From assembly GCA_017591395.1 (NCBI GenBank), contig WEDG01000319.1:1-64000 (forward strand): a DNA stretch of 64,000 bases, read 5' to 3'. This stretch comes from Schistocephalus solidus (lineage: Eukaryota; Platyhelminthes; Cestoda; Diphyllobothriidea; Diphyllobothriidae). Made by a program: the position numbers and the translations under genes. Under the pieces are notes generated by a model that saw only the letters and a program-made list of their open reading frames with translations, was not told the origin of the DNA and did no database searches. Shown here piece by piece: positions 23,101 to 35,000 of the stretch. How positions within the stretch are numbered: position 1 is the stretch's first letter; every line of letters starts with the position of its first letter.

Positions 23101-26100
23101 GCACTACTGGCAGGATTATGGTCGCCATAAGAACTGCATGTGCAACTAATAATACTATATTGTCAAGGGTACTGTTAGTATTACCATTACAAGAAAGGTG
23201 TAATACATGGAATGATAGTACTATCATTTCGGCTGACAATATAATCGCTACCACAGTTACCGGCTCGGCGTTTATCGCCGGCAATACAACGTGTATTACT
23301 ATTACAACTACTAATCCTGCTACTAGCAGTATTATTATTACTACGACTGCTAATACAACTGTTGGAGTCCGACTTATATGAATAGAATTACTATTGCTGC
23401 ACCTACTTATAGCTTCGCCATTACTATCAAAACTACGCATACTGTTAATACGGCTAATATTACTACCACTCTCAGAAGTACGAATGCTAAGACTGGCAGT
23501 AGGAGTGATAATACCGGCAGGGGAAATGGGATCACTTATAGACGATATTCTATCGAAGGTACTAGTTTTGTTACTGCTATGGGACTACAACTACTCCTAC
23601 GACTCATGATAATACTTGCACTAAGGTCAGGAAGATCACCTCTATAACTAACTGTTACGGTTATTGCTGCTCCGAGTAGTACAACCGCCAATTTAAGCCA
23701 GCAAAGTGGTCCATGGACTGATCTTGGGGTAAATAAACTGCGGTGAGGAACATCAGAAATTCCCTCAATAACTTCTGCTACCACTAGTACGAACGCCAGT
23801 ACGATAGCTGAAAACACTGCGCATACGGCTACTTACGTGACGTCTGATGGAATCCTTAGGATAACGACTTTGAATATGATTATATCCATACTACTCTGAC
23901 TGCAGTATCCGTCCGTACAACTGTTAATACAACGGAAACGGTTAGTAATGGAACAAGAAATCCAAAAACTAAGGCAGATTAGAACGACGGTTTGAAATGT
24001 AAAACATTTCCGGTGTGTCTGCGGATAGCACGACGTTTATTATGACAACTGATAAATGAACCGATAGTAATATGGCTGCCATCAATATACACCTACGCAG
24101 AAAACGTAAGGCGTAGGAGGTTGATATGAGGGGTTCTGTTAATAAGGTAACAGGAGCCTCCCAGTCGCTTCTTAAACGACTACTACTAACTCATCTTAAC
24201 ATGTTACAAGAAAAGGTAATGTTAGTACTGCCTTTCGGTAAAACCTTTTATACTAATGCGAATACTGAAAGCGTTTAAGGCAACGTAATTTGTTTTAAAT
24301 AATGGGAATCCCCATCGGGCATCCGGTCGAATTAAAAAGGGACATGAGTAGACAGTTTATCCTAATGCAACTCTTACCGCAACATTTTTAGGTTCGCCAA
24401 TCGGTCAGTTAACTCGAAACGCAAGCTTTTCCATAGCACTTAGTTTACCATGAGATCCTGCGGATGCTGCTACTGCAGATATTGCCATTGTAGCAATGTA
24501 GAAGAAGTCTAAAAATAGTCCCGATTTAACTACTTCTACTAATATTACGACTACTACATATACAACTAATACTATAACCGATATGCTAATACCAAAGAGC
24601 TAACCCAGAAAACTATGTTTTCACCCACGTGATACCGCAAATTAGATGCATTACGTAGTTGTACTCTTACTACAGGCATACGTACAAATATTGTTTCTGT
24701 TAATTCTTCTTCTGATAATTTTATTGATTAGCGTACCACAGTACCTAGTCTAAAACTAATTCTATTAATATGATACAACTCGCTGCAACATGAATAATGA
24801 AGCATTTAAAACGCAAGTTTGAAGACCCGGCACTGAACTAGTCAGCTGCGTAACAACCGAACCTAGGCACACATGTTAACAATTATAGTGGATATTTCAA
24901 AGTAGTTGGGTTTCTTTGCGTTGGCGAATGCCCTTTCCGCACGGGTATCTGACAGTAAGTAATCTGTTTCAGTCAATGTTCACGTCATTGCGAATTTCAC
25001 ATTAAACGCAACCGTCTTTGTTTGCTTATACACAAACCTGTCCTATTAAGTTCTGCAATGGCACTCACGCTCGGAGCCTCCGGCAGTAACACCGCTGAAG
25101 TCTCGGTGCCTGACCTTACAAGACCTCCAGGTGTCTTTAAGGTGATTAGATCTGTTTCGGTATGGACAGTCGGCCCTTGCACTAACCACGCCCCCCACCG
25201 TCAAATTCCCTACCTTATGATAAGCAGGTCACTTGCCTTTTACCCTTCATGCGGGCAGACATTTGCCGAAAGACCACGTGAGCCTCAGGTGGGGCACTTT
25301 AACCTCCGCAATCACTCAACCACTATTACACGCGTAAACCTACCTCTGCGCCCTGTCATAAAAAAGTAAGCCTGACCCCTGCGTTCTGTTGTTCTCCGGG
25401 TCACCTTGTGACACGCGTGCGTGTGTATGCACGCGGAAACTGCACCAGCCCCTTGCCTTCCATAGCGTGTTGGGAAATTAAGAACTTGATTTAAGGGCAC
25501 AATAAATTCGCAGGACTTTTGCATAAGTACGCTATCGAGTTCGATTACGCTTGGACCGGTAACGTACAAATACCGCTAACCACGCAGATGGCGTCCCAGA
25601 TGGAGAAACCCAACGTATCTCTCAAGCTGATAATGTGCGATATATGAAAAACATCGACGCGCGTTTGTTCCTCGACTCTAATTAACTATGTAAGGAATAC
25701 GCATTTAAATCAAATAAGGACAGTTACACAGGGTGTACTGTGTGGAAAATATGGAACGTCAAAGGAGTTTTCTTAGGTCAGATGACTATTTCATTCAACA
25801 AACCGAACTGGTCATATGTAGGAATAAGAGCGTATTTCTTTATTAAACATCATTCTAGCAACGCATTATGACCGTGCTTTCATAATGACAAATCATGGCT
25901 AAATAAGCCGAAAAATTGGCTGCATCAATGCGTAAAACGTCGTTAAACCCAATTCCTATCAGGAAATTTCGTGTCAACTTGATAGTTGGGCCTACTGCTA
26001 TAGACACCATCAGTTTAGAAAACTGGTTTATCCCTCAGTAAATAAGAACCAGAGGATGCCCTAGGCTCGGAGTTGGGTAAATCTGTTATAAGAATATTCA

Positions 26101-27330
26101 TAGTCACAAGAATTCGTTTGGTTGACACAAGAGAACGTCTACCACAACATCTAATGCAGGTAATTTTACGAGAACTTTAATTTTATTTACCCACAGCACC
26201 TATAACTACTATTATTAATAGTACAAAAGTGGGTTGTACTACGGGAAATCATTGCAATGATATTCCCAGAGAACCTACAAATACTGCTGGCAGCAGCGCC
26301 ATACAGAAACAAGCATTAAGGAAAGCACTGTCATGGTCACCGATAGTAAAGATAATTGCTAATACTACTTCAATTTCACCGGCATTGGTGCTGTTCAGAT
26401 GAGAAAAATTAAAAGCAATAAAAGAGCTTAAAAGTATTAGCAATGCAGTAAATAGTGCTGGAGCAAATACTGCTCTGGTCACGTCTACAATAATTCCTAA
26501 TAGGAATGCAAATGAATGCGGATATTATAACAAGAACTTATACGTAGCTGCTTGTTACTCTAGCAACCAACAAAAAAGAGGTACTGTGGCAACCAATAAT
26601 ACACATTCAGTGGCAGTTGCATCTACCTCCTATATAACGGATACTACCACTTGCAATGTGCGAACACCCCCTAATTTACAGACTACTACAAATACTATTG
26701 TTACTACAGCGTCAAGTACTACTGCTACTAGTACATCCTCCAGCACATCGCCTGGTGCTGCTCCCCCAACTTCGATAACTATAAATGTATCTAAATCTCT
26801 TAAAAATCCTGATACAACAACTCCTACCAGTATTTCAACCGGGAGTGCTGATTGCAGAACGGAGACCAAATCGATTGCAGTTGCTAATAATATCAATCCT
26901 ATGGTTGCTGCTAATAGCTCGATTATGACCATTTATACCTCTTATAAAAGATAAAAACTTACACAATGACGGCGACAGTGAGTGCTGCAAGTGCATCTAC
27001 AACTGCTTACACGACCTAACTCCCAAGAATAATGAAGTTACTATTGCAACCATATCTATCACGTAGAACGCAACCAGTTCTACCACCGTACGCTATTATA
27101 CTGCTCCTACTAATTGGATTATGAATACTACTAATACCTGTCTAATATTACGTTTACTACTGCCGCGACTCTAACAAGGGCCAGGGCGTTTACTCCTGAC
27201 ACAACTACTGCTACTGCACCTGCAACAGGTACTTCTGCAAAGAGGATTACTAGCAGTAAAAGGACAACAACAACAACAACAACAACAGCAACAACAACTT
27301 CAATTACTACTACGAAAACTACTCCCATGA
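23100..27330. repeat. 4.2-kb cryptically simple tract rich in ACT/ATT/ACA triplets
   Basis: Much of 23,100-24,800 and 26,150-27,330 is made of imperfect triplet runs such as 'attactattacaactactaa' with strong three-base periodicity. It ends in a clean (CAA)n stretch at 27,264-27,298. Long open frames exist on both strands (for example 23,093-23,440 minus and 26,586-26,954 plus). Their products are only T/N/A/I/S on one strand and V/L/I/A on the other, as expected from translated triplet repeat. The interval 24,900-26,150 is less repetitive and GC-richer near 25,050-25,470. The tract looks like an old, mutated microsatellite or minisatellite field, not a gene. Confidence 0.7.
27264..27298 (+). 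repeat. (CAA)n microsatellite
   Basis: About eleven near-perfect CAA units with one CAG interruption. It is the least decayed stretch at the right end of the simple tract. Confidence 0.9.
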
Positions 27331-27519
27331 GTCTAATACTCAAGGGTGGAGCGAAGGCTCCAAGCTTGCGCATTTTTGCAAGTCTCTTCTGGGTCATCGT
27401 AAAATACAACACAAAATTATGGTTTAATTTATAGAGAAAAGGAAATAATAGTTTATAACAACATACTTAAAAGAACTAATACTGCAGCTGAGTTCCTATA
27501 GTAAATAGATAACGACAGT

Positions 27520-27585
27520 CCGGGCACGGATTTAAACCGTAATTGCGCAAAGTGTAACCAAGTTATCCCACAGCTTAATTAGGTG
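27520..27585 (-). repeat. tRNA-like sequence, degraded
   Basis: The minus strand has an A-box-like 'gggataacttggttaca' and a B-box-like 'ggtttaaatcc' about 30 bp apart, typical of a tRNA or tRNA-derived SINE head. The stems do not pair well. I do not call a tRNA gene. Confidence 0.35.
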
Positions 27586-27744
27586 GACAAAAATAATACG
27601 AGACAGTAAAAATAAATTTTTAAAACACAGAATTTATCAAAAATTCACGATTGTTCCCAAGAAATATGGTAATAATCAAAGCTTTACTTATTTTTCAAAA
27701 ATTGATCAACGTGCCTCTGACCTTACCATGCCTGCTGCCTCCAT

Positions 27745-28890
27745 GGAATACTGAAGCTGAGATAGCAAGACAGGATCCCAGACACAGAAGTGCTGGAGTG
27801 GACCATAATCCTCAGCATGCATGCCATGCTGAGGCAACGGCAACTTAGATAGAGCGGCTACTTCCGAAACAACTTTTCTACGAATATGTCGCTAGTGCTG
27901 CTCACAGATAAACTCGACGCTACAACGACACCTTGAAGAAATCTATGAATCGAATGCAAATCAAACCCAATGGCCTGAGAGGACCTCGCCCAGAGATGAG
28001 CTGCGAAGACTGTTACAGCATTATACGAAGTCAACTGGACCACCGATGCGAAGGCCAAAAGGGCGACTCTCAATTAAAAAGTGCCCCGGATCAAACACTG
28101 CCAAACGCTTAAGCCCTGTCAGCGTGCCCACACTGCTGATGCAAATTCCGCGCGTGAATCGGCCTGGTCGGACAACTTTGGACGCAACTCAACAACAATT
28201 CGACAACATTAACTTTTGCATCAACAAACATCCCTTCTGCCATTCCTGCTGCAAATTTCATGACAACGACCACTATTATAAGCGGTGATCACTCTACATA
28301 TTCCCCACCACCCTTGATCACCGGCACCGACTCTCTTGAGCAATCCCTGCATCGATAACGGCGATGAACATCACAGTAACCACTTATCTCATTCCCACCA
28401 CCGTAGAGAACACCTGCTATCGCCACCACCACCGCCCACAATACCAGAACTGTGGACTCGATTCTAACAGGTCCTAGTTGCGATCGCACGTTAACTTCAT
28501 GCATCGACCTGGTCGCTCATTTGCGATTCCATCGCACCGAGATTGGTGAACCAGGGTCTGGAGCACCAACAAGGTGACGAGACCGCTCCCTCTCTTGCCC
28601 TTACTACCCGCACGCATTCACTCACCACATAAGCCTGTTCAGTCATATGCGCATTCACGAACGCGGAATCCACCAAATATTTCGAACACCTAATACCTCT
28701 TGCGCACCCACAAACGCTCCCGCATTCCTCCCATGAGCGCAACTTCCAGTACCAGCAGCACAATGCGAGCAAACTCCGCACCTTATGACCTATCCTGTCC
28801 TCATTTCCAAAGGAAATTTACATCACGCATAGGCCTGATCAGTCACAGAGGAATTCATCGCACAGAGACCAGTGAACCAGTTTCGGGAAG
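27745..28890 (+). pseudogene. Z-1: decayed C-terminal part of an RTE-like RT ORF with C2H2 fingers
   Basis: The first part reads 'LKLRWQDRIPDTEVLEW' and 'LSMHAMLRQRQLR', the conserved end of RTE-type ORF2 proteins. It continues with 'RYNDTLKKSMNRMQINP' (near 27,920). Degraded zinc-finger modules follow: 'RFHRTEIGEPGSGAPT' (about 28,530), 'FTHHISLFSHMRIHERG' (about 28,610) and 'LSCPHFQRKFTSRIGLISHR' (about 28,795). The last keeps C..F-x12-H-x4-H spacing, but the second Cys of CPHC is Phe. I recall this finger-tailed element as abundant in diphyllobothriid tapeworms. Stops occur in every frame. It is not a host transcription factor. Confidence 0.7.
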
Positions 28891-29530
28891 AAGGGGTTTA
28901 GTGCGACGCTACAATGACGCTCTGAATGCTTTCTTAAAGCAACTACAGATTAACTGGTCAAACTCGGGTTCCTCGCCCAGAACTGACCGGCCTGGGGGGA
29001 GACAGTGAAGACAGGAGCAGCAATCTATGAGGCTAACTTGAGCACCGTCGCCAATGCCAACGGGGTGGCATGCAAACCTCAAGCGCTATGGACCAGCACC
29101 ACTAATGCCCAGCATCCAAATATGCCCACACTGCTAACGCACCTTCCGAACGCGATTCGGTCAGGCCGGGCACCTTTGGACGCAATGCAACAACAATCTG
29201 AAAAAATCTACTTCTGTGTCAGCAACAATCTCTTCAGCCAACCCCTTGATGATGACAATACCGGCCACTGGTGACCAAACTTCTTACGTCTCGCTGCTCT
29301 CGATTACTGCCCCTCCTAAACACTTCTGTTCAGACTGCACCCACAATTTCATCTCAGACACCGGCCTGGTCGGTCACCTGTGAAATCGGTGCACAGGGAC
29401 GGGAAAATCGGTGCAAAGAGCTCCAAAATACAATCACCACACCCGTCTCCATTGCCCTCACTGCAATCCTAACTTCACACGCTGCATGGGCCTCCTCTAG
29501 AAAATGCTTCTCCGCGATAAATTGACGTAA
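28890..29530 (+). pseudogene. Z-2: second tandem copy of the finger-tailed RTE-like C-terminus
   Basis: The sequence starts again at 'RYNDALNAFLKQLQIN' (28,895), homologous to 'RYNDTLKKSMNRMQIN' in Z-1. It continues with 'MPTLLTHLPNAI' followed by 'APLDAMQQQ', matching 'VPTLLMQIPRV' and 'TTLDATQQQ' of Z-1 at 28,130-28,200. Later finger remnants are 'DTGLVGHL' and 'LHCPHCNPNFTRCMGLL' (29,440-29,500). The two copies sit head to tail with a unit of roughly 1 kb. Frameshifts and stops are frequent. Confidence 0.65.
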
Positions 29531-29789
29531 AACAACGTAGACTCGAACTCGTCGACGCACCATACCTCCACCAACACATACACGACACCCTTAATTCCAT
29601 TGCGAACGTGGGACTATCATGGTTTACTTGAAAACGTGGCTTGGCAGGCTGTCAACTGATGCTTTACACCAGACCACGCCATCACCACGTTAGTGTCCTG
29701 TGTGCGTGGAGTGGCTGACCAGTGAACTGAGTGTCAGATGGCAATGGTTCATTCTTACCCCGTGGCTTTGGGAATCCTGGTGTGTGCAT

Positions 29790-30200
29790 TTAGGGGGTCA
29801 GTTTGTGCAATAACGCATGCAGACGGATTCGTCGGCGCTATCAGCCATTGCGCCCACTCCCGCATCAGATGAATGGCTGGCTTGGACGTTGTCCTTATTC
29901 TTGGGGTGAGATAGAGATTGAGCTCGATGGCTCAACGCATTTTCCTCACTATAAACAATCTGATGCGCTTAAAACTATCACAGTGCGCTAAAAGCCGTGG
30001 TTTGGATAGTTGCCAACTGATTGGATAACTCGGACCGCATTGTCAGCCCAGTGTGCTGACCGGCGGACTGAGAGTAAAGCTACACTGGCACCTTCTTCAG
30101 GTGGCCTTTATGGCACTCCTACTCAGCTGGAATCTGAGCCATTCCTTCCTTGTGTTGCATTGTTCTTGGCTGTGTTGGGTCACAGTGTGGATTTCTAGGT
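29790..30200 (+). repeat. Interspersed repeat S3, copy 1
   Basis: Similar in order to 43,530-43,960: 'ccattgcgccc', 'gagattga', 'aaactatcac(a/g)gtgc', 'ctaaaag', 'gccaactgat' and then a 'gctgg.atc.gagcc' block. It has no coding signal. It could be a non-autonomous element; its ends are not defined. Confidence 0.55.
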
Positions 30201-30780
30201 TCTGCCTTGATACTGGGCCCAGGTGTGGGAGAGAACAGAGAAAGAGGTAGATACAGTTCAAGTCTTCTCTCACGATTATCTGGTGGAAGTCACCACTCCT
30301 GCAACACTCTGTGGTGGTGCGCGCGGTAGACCTTGTAGAAAAACGACGGTCGAACTGGCTTGTGGGTGTACCCATTAACGGGCCGATTCGTGCACGCTCT
30401 GAACCAAAATGGGTACTAGATCAGGGCATGGCAGGCGGTATTCGGATATTACACTCATCACAAAGGCCAAAAATGGGCTTAATGGCACGCAAAGGTGAAG
30501 GCTCTCCCACACAAGCCACTTGTGTCCTCTCTGGCACTCCCACCTGACCCGCTCCAGCCTCCTTCCTTCTTGACTCTGCCTTGACACCGGGTGCAGGCGA
30601 GTGAGTGATGAGAAAATGCGGTAGCTGCAGCGGAAGTCTTATATCACTTAAAATTAATCCACGTGCAAGTCAACGTCTCTGCAACAGCCTCCTGTAGTGT
30701 GCACGGTGGACCTCGTAGGAATAGACTGTTGAACTGTCGTCGTGGCTGCACGTGACCAAAGTGCCGATAGGCATTCAGGG
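30200..30780 (+). repeat. Two diverged tandem copies of an interspersed repeat, period about 375 bp
   Basis: Copy 1 from about 30,200 and copy 2 from about 30,576 share 'ctgccttga.ac.ggg', 'gtggaagtca/gtgcaagtca', 'ctgcaaca.cct.ctgt' and 'gtagacctt/gtggacctcgtag'. They also share 'cgaactg/tgaactg' and end in 'acc...gccga'. The copies are about 70% identical by eye. No ORF spans the unit. Confidence 0.6.
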
Positions 30781-30993
30781 CTCAAGAGCTGATATTGACT
30801 CAAGCCGACCTGAAAAGACTGTCAGCGGCAACTGCTTGGCAAAACCCCTGTAAGCTGTTTCTCTCAGTAAAGGCTAGTGAATCCAAATCTCTTTTTATTT
30901 GATGAATGCTAACCAATCACTAGCGGAAAAAATTGTTTCGTTTTGCCTTCAGGCTCACTCTCGCGCCCTGCAAATAGCCACACAGAAGCTAGC

Positions 30994-31032
30994 ATCATAG
31001 GCAGATGAGGCCGATAGTCATCTGCCTATGAT
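30994..31032. repeat. Perfect 15-bp inverted repeat (hairpin)
   Basis: Arms 30,994-31,008 ('atcataggcagatga') and 31,018-31,032 are exact reverse complements around a 9-nt loop. It lies immediately before an S2 SINE body. Function is unknown; it may be a chance or replication-derived palindrome. Confidence 0.85.
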
Positions 31033-31315
31033 ATTAACTCTGCTGGCCGGGTTCGTGGGTGCGCCCCAAAGCAGAAAGGGACGAATGGGTTCCACTTGTG
31101 ATCGTTTAGCGTTCGTATACAAATTTCAATATTCCCGATCTAAACCGGCAAGACAACGAGCACTGGCCCAATGGCTAGGTTGTTGGACTTCTGGTCAACA
31201 AGCTGTTCGCTCGATTCTCGCGTTTTGCACCCCCTGGGGTTTTGTTTGACTAGCTGGTGACGGCTTATGAGCCAGAAATGGCCATTCTAGTCTATCCTAC
31301 TTTTACGAGCAATAT
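31033..31315 (+). repeat. S2 SINE: body end joined to a following tRNA-like head
   Basis: The body end ('gctggccgggttcgtgggtg', 'gggacgaatgggttcc') is followed by the linker 'tattcccgatctaaaccggc', then a tRNA-like head 'gcccaatggctaggttgttg' (31,165). The next body start is 'ctagctggtgacggcttatg' with 'agccagaaatggccattct'. This body-linker-head order is the same as at 46.9-47.1 kb, so the element is a tandem dimer or its unit boundary differs from a simple head-body SINE. Confidence 0.7.
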
Positions 31316-31439
31316 TTATTTAATCTCTTTTTCCTGACGTCTGATATCAAAGAAATCTAAAGAATATCAACAATTCATACTTGTCCCCACCGAGAAGAGG
31401 TACACTGATTTGTTCGTTCTAAGATGTTCAGAGCCTGTT

Positions 31440-32015
31440 TAATAACATAAACAAACTAGGACTTTTGCTGACGAACGCACACCAGATTTTATCCTTCCGA
31501 CACAAAAATGGCTTTCTGAAACTAATGGGGTACACGACATATCTTTCAGAGGTTATCGACATTTAAAAAACACGAAAAGCTGAAGGGGAGTTGTCGTTCT
31601 TTATTTTATATGTAATATAACTGCAGTTCCCGAACAAACATCCACGACGTCGGAAATTGGCTTATTTTTCTTTCAATATCTTTTACAAAGTACCCCCATT
31701 ATCTGGCATTTTCATTTGCATTCTGTTCACTTAACCAGATAAATGGACATGCTTTCCGTCTCCTAAATGAACAGAACCTGGTTGACTCGAACTTGGATGT
31801 CCTTATCTTGGAAGACTTTAACGGTCCTAATATAAACTAGCAATCTTGGACTGCATTAGCTCAACTTAATACATTCGGTTATCAATTGTGGGAGAGGGTG
31901 GTGAGAAATCCGCTTTTCCAGAATATTCCATTCGAAAGACATTTTAGGGAAGGAAAATGTACAAATTGTCTAGAACTTATATTAACCCGAGATGACAGTG
32001 CCTTGCCGGAGCTAA
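31440..32015 (+). pseudogene. Decayed LINE endonuclease fragment
   Basis: Scattered blocks match the endonuclease order of families A and D: 'NNINKLGLLLTN', 'QKWLSETNGVHDISFRGYR' (near 31,510-31,560), 'VLILEDFNGPNIN' (near 31,800; GDFN is EDFN) and 'FREGKCTNCLELILTRDD' (near 31,950). It is broken by stops and frameshifts, has no RT downstream, and is an old 5' fragment. Confidence 0.7.
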
Positions 32016-35000
32016 CTAAATATAAATTCAAATTCTACCAATGGATGCGTATTATCAATTTGCAATACTCTTTCTATTGAGTGAGAACCCAAGTGAGTTA
32101 AAGGGAAAATAGAACTGAAAGGGCTCAGTTGATTGGATTTCAGGGCATAAGGATTGAAAAACCTCAAAGTTACTAATATGATAGCTGGACTCATGAGCGG
32201 TGGCATAAGAAGACGAGGGTCTATTTGAGAAGAGTGACCCAATTCGTTGCTCCTTGCATGCAAAATTATGGTTAAGATAGCAATTAATTTTTGCATATTT
32301 CTAGATACAAGATCTCGATGGACAAAGATTTAATCAACCTTGATTTTTAGAAACAACTTAACTAAACTAAGGGCTTTTGTCACAGGGTGGTATGCGTTTC
32401 ACATTCGCTATTGAGTGGTTGAATCCACATGAGTAAATGAAAACAACCGCAAAATCACTTGGCCGTGTGTAACGGGGAAAATGTTTGACAGTGTCAATAC
32501 AAGTTTCCGTTATCTTAGTTCACCCGGTGGACTGACCACCTCATTCAAAGATACCCTAAGACTCAGTAAAAACGCGCTATAGCTGCGAACGTACATGAAT
32601 CTAAACTGGTACGCAAAATCCATAATGTTTGCTGCCTCAAAGAAAGCCGATAATATACTTGATGCATGTAAATATATCAATAAATGTTTTTATTTTAAGC
32701 ACCCAGAGGGCAGTATCAGTGACCTATCTGGGGCACTTTCTGTGGTATCTGAGCGATAAAGTGTAGGTTGGTTAGAATGCCATGCAAAAAGGTGGCTGTC
32801 AAAATCAAGAGCACGCTGAAAATTGTTCAGGAATTCAACACGTACTATAAAGTCCACATTGATGCCCACACACAAGAAATGAAATCCCAAACGGACAACA
32901 GCTGAGCTCTAATGAAAATTTGACAAAGCACTTCTGCTCCAGTCTCAGGCCATTTGTCCCTGTTGAGGCCTCATTGCGACTTTTCTCCATATTTATCCTT
33001 AGCATGAAAGGTACTGATGAGCTGTTGCCTAACTAGCTAGTAGCCAGCAATGGAGTTGACTTGACAGATAAATGAAACATTACCAACGAAACCCTTTACC
33101 ATAGGGTAAACACAATTACTGACGTATAAGGCACATTAGTCAGAAAGAATTAGACACGCACTGATTTCTCTTACCAGACACCAATGCCTGACATGCATGG
33201 GGGCGGCAGATCAACGAAGAAAGGGCCGGGCCAATTTTTTGTTATGCTGAAAATGACCCACAGGACCACTGATGGCAGGGCACGTGAGTGCCACCATTCA
33301 CGAAGGATTTGGCCACATAGAGGCCACTCCTAAACAGCCCCGTAGGTTAGGGGTTGTAGCATAGTCAGCTGGGAGCGTTTCTTCTTAACAGGCAAGAATG
33401 TCGTACATTTTGGAAGGCTGATGGCGGAGGACGGCATTGCGAAATTAGGCATGCGAGTTACCGTTAATGGATTGGCCAAGGAGCGTCTGCTCGTTAGATG
33501 AGACCCTTTAGTCAGGGTATGCTTGGTGCCCAGGAAAACAGAGGGCCTGCTTAAATTCAAACACGCGCTACAGATGTCCTTGTGAAAGGCATCTAACCTC
33601 TGGCCGCATCATCTTCAAAGGGTTGAACCACAGAGAATACGACGGAGATTTTTTGGCTTATATTCGACATACATATTAAAGAAGGTTATTGACCTTCAGG
33701 CCAGATCATAAACCTACTTGTTAAATTGCGAGGAGATTGCTCCGCCTTTTGAGTATGCGTCCAGAATTCTAAGGTAGTTTTTTAGACACGATCAAGGTTT
33801 ACCAATCTAACCACCTTGGCAGGTGAAGTGCCAGCGAACGTAGTAGCCCCAGCTTTAATAGCTTCTTAAGGAGTTGGCCGATCACATAGTCTCTCATGTT
33901 GTACGGATCGCCACCAAAACCTATTTGCAGTGCACCTCAGTAGAATGGTGGAACTTATACTAAAGATACTAAGATATAAGGATACAAGAGAGCTTTTTTG
34001 GCAAAATCGAAGGCAGAGTGAAGATTGCCCAGAATGGAGCACCCATCTTGATATACGGCTACTCCTCAGCGGTAGATATTGAGCCCGTCTGTTGAGAATT
34101 ATAAAAGATTGGAATCCAACGTTATGTTTAGTTGAGAGCCGATTTAGAAAAAAAAAAAATTAAACAAAACAAAGTATGCCAAATATTTTCTGTTTATTGT
34201 GCATTTTTATGTTTAATATTTTTATAACAAATAAAAATTATCTTTTTAAGTCATCATTTTGCCTTTTCACACTAATCATGATTATTTTTATATTAATCAG
34301 AAATCCTGAGAATTAGCGCACCTTATTTAAAACACTTTTAATTTGGAGACTGGGCCACTGTTCTATATCCGTTAGAAAACGTTGGTAGTTGGCTCTGCTT
34401 GTGGCAACAACACATTTAGGTAGTTTTATATGGAGCTGATAACTTGCGACACGCAACTTTGTTATATCACAGCTTATATTTGTTTTTAACAACTCGGTAC
34501 CAAACTTAAATATGCTTTTCCCAGGGTGTCCGGTGTTATTTACTTCTCAGACTCTCCTACTGTACTCCATTATATAAACCTCTCATTCAATTTGTTTGAC
34601 ATATCCTTGGCAACGTCAATATCGTAGTCAACACCCTTCGTTTTACTATACTACCCCTTGCATCATTAAACTGTCGTTGCCTGTCAATAGGTATCTTAAC
34701 TGATAGCATCACAGTCGCGCCTAGCCAACCGATACGGTTGATCTGTGACCATATTTTTGGTTGGCTTTCTCTTTTCAATAAGCCCATAAGATAATTTGTC
34801 GCACGCAATCCCGAAAACCTGAGATGTTAGTTCAAAGGGCTAAGACAGAGGCAGATGCAGTGCTATCAGGGTTGTTTAATTGCTTACCCTGATAGCATAT
34901 TTGAGAAGTTTTTTGCCAACGCAGCAGTTTGATGGTGCTCGATACTTTGCTTGGCTGTGCACACAGTCCCTGTTTGAGTAAGATAACCATGTCGATGCAT

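Noticed and set aside
23093..27412. Several long open frames on both strands (for example 23,093-23,440 minus and 26,586-26,954 plus)
   Set aside because: Their residues are only what the triplet repeats dictate (T/N/A/I or V/L/I). They overlap on opposite strands, so they are products of low-complexity DNA.
28490..28900. Host C2H2 zinc-finger transcription factor
   Set aside because: The fingers are broken, lie behind RTE-like RT C-terminal sequence and recur in tandem, so they belong to a retroelement.
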